From: an uncultured Bacilli bacterium
GTDB taxonomy: Bacteria > Bacillota_I > Bacilli_A > ML615J-28 > CAG-698
Length of the DNA: 37,068 nt
Direction of reading: 5' to 3'
Assembly (NCBI GenBank): GCA_947627195.1
Contig: CANQVC010000011.1
Coordinates: 1-37,068 of the forward strand
Shown: positions 33,615-37,068 of the stretch, piece by piece
Position numbering within the stretch: the first letter of the stretch is position 1
Layout of the letters: each line of letters begins with the position of its first letter
Notes under the pieces: model-generated
Seen by the model: only the letters and a program-made list of their open reading frames with translations
What the model was told of the DNA's origin: nothing
The model's database searches: none
Position numbers and translations under genes: made by a program

Positions 33615-33630
33615 ATGAAAGGAGAATAGA

Positions 33631-34044
33631 ATGCCTACAATTAACCAATTAGTTAAAAAACCTCGTCAATCAAAGGTTAAAAAGTCTAAATCACCACATT
33701 TAAGTATTGGATTTAATAGTTTACAAAAGGAGTATACAAATGTAAATGCTCCACAAAAACGTGGTGTTTGTACTCGTGTAACTACTACTACACCTAAAAA
33801 ACCTAATTCAGCAATTCGTAAATATTGCCGTGTTCGTTTATCTAATGGAATCGAAGTAACAGCATATATCCCTGGTATTGGACATCGTTTACAGGAACAT
33901 AGTGTTGTTTTAATTCGTGGTGGACGTGTTAAAGACTTACCAGGAGTTCGTTACCATGTAATTCGTGGTACACTTGATGCAACAGGTGTAGAAAAACGTA
34001 TGCAAGGTAGATCAAAATATGGTGCTAAAAAACCTAAAAAATAA
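33631..34044 (+). CDS. rpsL: Small ribosomal subunit protein uS12
   Basis: A decoding-centre protein of the 30S subunit. It has 137 residues beginning [20 protein letters not shown]. The decoding loop [19 protein letters not shown] and the second loop [13 protein letters not shown] are intact, including both lysines whose mutation gives streptomycin resistance, so no such resistance is predicted. A cysteine in RKYCRVRL replaces the alanine seen in B. subtilis. It is the first gene of the str operon, 31 bases before rpsG. Confidence 0.98.
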   Translation: MPTINQLVKKPRQSKVKKSKSPHLSIGFNSLQKEYTNVNAPQKRGVCTRVTTTTPKKPNSAIRKYCRVRLSNGIEVTAYIPGIGHRLQEHSVVLIRGGRVKDLPGVRYHVIRGTLDATGVEKRMQGRSKYGAKKPKK

Positions 34045-34075
34045 ATAATATAAATAATTGAAAGGAGGGGTATAC

Positions 34076-34546
34076 ATGCCACGTAAGGGACATGTCCCAA
34101 AAAGAAAAGTATTACCAGATCCAATATATAATTCACCAATTGTAACTAGATTGATTAATAATATTATGTTGGATGGTAAAAAGGGTGTTGCACAACAAAT
34201 TTTATATGGTGCATTTGAAAGAATTGAAAAAACAACTGGTCGCCCTGCCCTAGATGTATTTAATGATGCATTAAATAATATTACACCACAATTAGAAGTA
34301 AGAGCTCGTCGTATTGGGGGAGCAAATTACCAAGTACCTGTGGAAGTAAGAGCTGATAGAAAAATGACTTTGTGTTTAAGATGGATAACACAATATGCAA
34401 GATTAAGAAAAGAAAAAACAATGGAAGAACGTTTAGCTAACGAAATCATCGATGCTTCAAATGGAATCGGTGGCGCAGTTAAGAAACGTGATGATACTCA
34501 TAGAATGGCAGAGTCTAATAAAGCCTTTGCTCATTATCAATGGTAG
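34076..34546 (+). CDS. rpsG: Small ribosomal subunit protein uS7
   Basis: A primary 16S rRNA-binding protein of the 30S head; in E. coli it is the repressor of the str operon. The ATG at 34076 ([20 protein letters not shown]) follows AAAGGAGGGG and gives the usual 156 residues; an in-frame ATG at 34058 lies before the ribosome site and is rejected. [34 protein letters not shown] and the C-terminal AFAHYQW are conserved. fusA follows 15 bases later. Confidence 0.98.
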   Translation: MPRKGHVPKRKVLPDPIYNSPIVTRLINNIMLDGKKGVAQQILYGAFERIEKTTGRPALDVFNDALNNITPQLEVRARRIGGANYQVPVEVRADRKMTLCLRWITQYARLRKEKTMEERLANEIIDASNGIGGAVKKRDDTHRMAESNKAFAHYQW

Positions 34547-34561
34547 TTTGGAGTTTATAAA

Positions 34562-36631
34562 ATGCCTCGTGAAGTGTCGTTAGAAAAAACAAGAAATATT
34601 GGAATTATGGCTCATATTGATGCAGGTAAAACAACTGTATCAGAAAGAATATTATACCATTCAGGTAAAATTCATAAAATTGGTGAAACTCATGATGGAG
34701 CTTCACAAATGGACTGGATGGAGCAAGAAAAAGAACGTGGAATTACTATAACTTCCGCAGCTACTACCGCAATGTGGAAAGGACATCGTTTAAATTTAAT
34801 CGATACTCCTGGACATGTAGATTTTACTGTTGAAGTTAGTAGATCTCTAAGAGTATTAGATGGTGCTGTTACAGTACTAGATGCACAAGCAGGTGTTGAA
34901 CCTCAAACAGAAACTGTATGGCATCAAGCTACTGACTACCATGTACCACGTATTGTATTTGTCAATAAAATGGATAAAACAGGTGCTGATTTTAATTATT
35001 CAGTTGAAACATTAAAACATAGATTAGGAGCAGATGCTCATCCAATTCAAGTTCCAATTGGCGCTGAAACATTCTTTGAAGGTGTTGTTGATATCGTGGA
35101 AATGAAAGCATATCAATTTAAAGGTGATCCAGATGAAACATATGATCTTATTCCTATTCCTGAAGGTTTAAAAGATGAAGTAGAATTAAGAAGAACTGAA
35201 TTAATTGAAGCTGTTGCTGAATATGATGAAGAATTAATGATGCTTTATTTAGAAGGTGAAGAAGTTCCTTCTGACTTATTAAAGAAAGCAATAAGAGAAG
35301 CAACATTAAGTGTTAAATTCTTCCCTGTTATGTGTGGAACAGCCTTTAAAAATAAAGGTATTATATTAGTATTAGATGCTATTGTTGATTACCTTCCTGC
35401 TCCAACAGATGTTCCAGCTATTAAAGGTGTTGATGAACATGGAAATGAAGTTGATGTACATTCATCTGATAATGAACCTTTCTCAGCATTAGCATTTAAA
35501 GTTATGACAGATCCATATGTAGGTAAATTAACTTTCTTTAGAGTTTATTCTGGTGTATTAAAATCAGGTTCTTATGTATTAAATGCTACTAAAGGTAAAA
35601 AAGAACGTATTGGACGTATTTTATTGATGCATGCTAATACTCGTACTGAAATTGATGAAGTATATGCTGGTAATATTGCTGCTGCTGTAGGTTTAAAAGA
35701 TACAACAACAGGTGATACACTTTGTGATGAAAATCGTGAAGTAATTCTAGAAAAGATGGTATTCCCTGAACCTGTTATATCTGTTGCTATTGAACCTAAA
35801 ACTAAAGGTGACCAAGATAAAATGGGTATTGCCTTAAGTAAACTTGCGGAAGAAGATCCTACATTTAGAACATATACAAACCATGAAACAGGACAAACTA
35901 TTATATCTGGTATGGGTGAATTACACTTAGATATCATTGTTGATAGAATGAAACGTGAATTCAAAGTTGAAGCAAATGTTGGTGCTCCTCAAGTTTCTTA
36001 TCGTGAAACAATTGAAAAGATGGGTGAAGTTCAAGGTAAATTTGTTCGTCAATCAGGTGGACGTGGACAATATGGTGATGTTTGGGTACGTTTTGAACCA
36101 AATCCAGGAAAAGGATTTGAATTCGTTGATGCCATTGTTGGTGGTGTTGTTCCTCGTGAATATATTCCAGCTGTAGCAAAAGGATTAGAAAATGCTATTC
36201 AAACAGGTAATGTTGCTGGATATCCAACAATTGATATCAAATGTACATTATTTGATGGATCTTATCATGATGTTGACTCAAGTCAAATTGCTTTTGAAGT
36301 TGCTGCTTCATTAGCATTTAAGAATTCAAAAGATAAATGTCAACCAGTATTATTAGAGCCAATTATGGCAGTTGATGTTACTGTTCCTGATGAATATTTA
36401 GGAAATGTTATTGGTGATTTAACAAGTAGACGTGGTCGTATTGATGGACAAGAAGGAAGAGGAAAACTACAAAGTGTTCATGCTTCAGTTCCACTTGCGG
36501 AAATGTTTGGTTATGCTACTGCTTTAAGAAGTAACACTCAAGGACGTGGAAATTATACAATGCAAATGAGTAGATATGAGAAATGTCCTAAATCAGTAGC
36601 GGAAGAAATCATTAAGAAACGTATGTCTTAA
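34562..36631 (+). CDS. fusA: Translation elongation factor G
   Basis: The GTPase that drives ribosomal translocation. It has 689 residues, normal for EF-G. The G motifs are AHIDAGKTT (P-loop), the switch I region [19 protein letters not shown] (G3) and NKMDKTG (G4). Domain IV has the loop [12 protein letters not shown], and the C terminus is the EF-G domain V ([20 protein letters not shown]). TGGAG precedes the ATG. It is the third gene of the str operon. tuf has its own promoter 100 bases downstream. Confidence 0.98.
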   Translation: MPREVSLEKTRNIGIMAHIDAGKTTVSERILYHSGKIHKIGETHDGASQMDWMEQEKERGITITSAATTAMWKGHRLNLIDTPGHVDFTVEVSRSLRVLDGAVTVLDAQAGVEPQTETVWHQATDYHVPRIVFVNKMDKTGADFNYSVETLKHRLGADAHPIQVPIGAETFFEGVVDIVEMKAYQFKGDPDETYDLIPIPEGLKDEVELRRTELIEAVAEYDEELMMLYLEGEEVPSDLLKKAIREATLSVKFFPVMCGTAFKNKGIILVLDAIVDYLPAPTDVPAIKGVDEHGNEVDVHSSDNEPFSALAFKVMTDPYVGKLTFFRVYSGVLKSGSYVLNATKGKKERIGRILLMHANTRTEIDEVYAGNIAAAVGLKDTTTGDTLCDENREVILEKMVFPEPVISVAIEPKTKGDQDKMGIALSKLAEEDPTFRTYTNHETGQTIISGMGELHLDIIVDRMKREFKVEANVGAPQVSYRETIEKMGEVQGKFVRQSGGRGQYGDVWVRFEPNPGKGFEFVDAIVGGVVPREYIPAVAKGLENAIQTGNVAGYPTIDIKCTLFDGSYHDVDSSQIAFEVAASLAFKNSKDKCQPVLLEPIMAVDVTVPDEYLGNVIGDLTSRRGRIDGQEGRGKLQSVHASVPLAEMFGYATALRSNTQGRGNYTMQMSRYEKCPKSVAEEIIKKRMS

Positions 36632-36671
36632 TTTATCTTAGATTATTGTTTAAAGTTCAAAAAAAGAAAAA

Positions 36672-36694
36672 CAATACAAAAAGTATTGATTTTT
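36672..36694 (+). terminator. Possible weak terminator after fusA
   Basis: CAATAC (36672-36677) and GTATTG (36683-36688) form a short 6-bp stem followed by A and five U residues. The weak stem suggests partial termination. Its right half overlaps the tuf -35. Confidence 0.45.
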
Positions 36695-36714
36695 AAATTA
36701 AAATAAAGTAAAAT
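36686..36714 (+). promoter_or_regulatory. Promoter of tuf
   Basis: TTGATT at 36686-36691 and TAAAAT at 36709-36714 are 17 bp apart, with transcription expected near 36721 and AAGGAGG shortly before the ATG. Confidence 0.75.
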
Positions 36715-36748
36715 ATTAATGTGTAAAAACCATAAGGAGGAAATAAAA

Positions 36749-37068
36749 ATGGCAAAAGAAAAGTATATCCGTACGAAACCACATGTTAACATTGGAACAA
36801 TCGGACATGTTGACCACGGAAAAACCACATTAACTTCAGCTATTACTAAAGTATTAGCAAAACAAGGTCATGCAAAAGTTATGGATTATGACCAAATTGA
36901 TGGTGCTCCAGAAGAAAAAGAACGTGGAATTACTATCAATACTGCACACGTTGAATATGAAACAGATGCACGTCACTATGCACATGTTGACTGCCCAGGA
37001 CATGCTGACTATGTTAAAAACATGATTACTGGTGCTGCTCAAATGGATGGTGCTATCTTAGTTATTGC
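36749..37068 (+). CDS. tuf: Elongation factor Tu, 5' part (cut by the window end)
   Basis: Delivers aminoacyl-tRNA to the ribosome as a GTP complex. Only the first 106 codons are present. The sequence starts [20 protein letters not shown], and the P-loop GHVDHGKTT, the switch I region [15 protein letters not shown] and [12 protein letters not shown] (G3) are all canonical. The start lies after AAGGAGG. It closes the str gene order and has its own promoter. The frame is open to the window end, so nothing suggests a broken gene. Confidence 0.97.
   Translation, partial: MAKEKYIRTKPHVNIGTIGHVDHGKTTLTSAITKVLAKQGHAKVMDYDQIDGAPEEKERGITINTAHVEYETDARHYAHVDCPGHADYVKNMITGAAQMDGAILVI

Noticed and set aside
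33579-33629. A 16-codon leader peptide before rpsL
   Set aside because: Its ATG directly touches the GGAGG with no spacing, so efficient initiation is unlikely; it is kept only as part of the leader finding.

Overview
The window is about 37 kb of very AT-rich (roughly 30% GC by eye) chromosome from a low-GC Gram-positive bacterium (Bacillota). From 8.4 kb onward the gene order is the conserved Bacillus-type core: cysS, mrnC, rlmB, a SigH-like sigma gene, rpmG, secE, nusG, rplK, rplA, rplJ, rplL, rsmC-like, rpoB, rpoC, rpsL, rpsG, fusA, tuf. Strong AGGAGG ribosome sites, TTGACA/TATAAT promoters (often with an extended TGn -10) and U-tailed hairpin terminators fit this. The lineage looks like Erysipelotrichia or a relative; that is an inference from composition and protein character and was not tested. 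All genes are on the plus strand except one. Only one of the completed genes ends in TGA, but the standard bacterial code fits every frame.

Region by region: (1) 220-5034 is a pfkA-metG-antiporter-yitT cluster with tight or overlapping junctions. (2) 5082-6096 is rplM-rpsI with its own promoter, a leader hairpin and a terminator. (3) 6098-8349 is an OmpR-type response regulator and a CiaH-like histidine kinase. (4) 8403-11452 is cysS-mrnC-rlmB-sigH. (5) 11469-12806 is rpmG-secE-nusG. (6) 12890-13658 is a promoter, a structured leader with competing hairpins, and a small exported protein of unknown function. (7) 13718-16214 is the L11-L1 and L10-L12 ribosomal protein genes, with two L1-type target sites and an L10-type leader. 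(8) 16235-16896 is the methyltransferase. (9) 16949-22482 is a self-contained four-gene unit. (10) 22539-29908 is rpoBC. (11) 29924-33387 holds a six-helix membrane protein and, convergent to it, a lipoprotein with a glycoside-hydrolase-like domain. (12) 33482 to the end is the str operon and the start of tuf.

The most unusual part is region 9, inserted between the rsmC-like gene and rpoB, where Bacillus has nothing. It encodes a ClpP-like serine protease with an intact triad, a Sel1-repeat protein ending in a Lon-like AAA+ lid but with no Walker A, a VirD4/TraG-type DNA-pumping ATPase with no membrane anchor, and a protein with three FtsK-gamma-like winged helices around a very acidic linker. 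No relaxase, mating-channel or integrase gene lies nearby. The gene junctions are 0 bp, a 14 bp overlap and 14 bp, with a single promoter and a single terminator, which suggests one functional module linking DNA handling with proteolysis. Its biological role is unknown to me.

Regulatory RNA is abundant: the L10 leader, L1 sites, an rpsL leader with a 26-nt perfect palindrome, and the attenuator-like leader at 12.9-13.1 kb.
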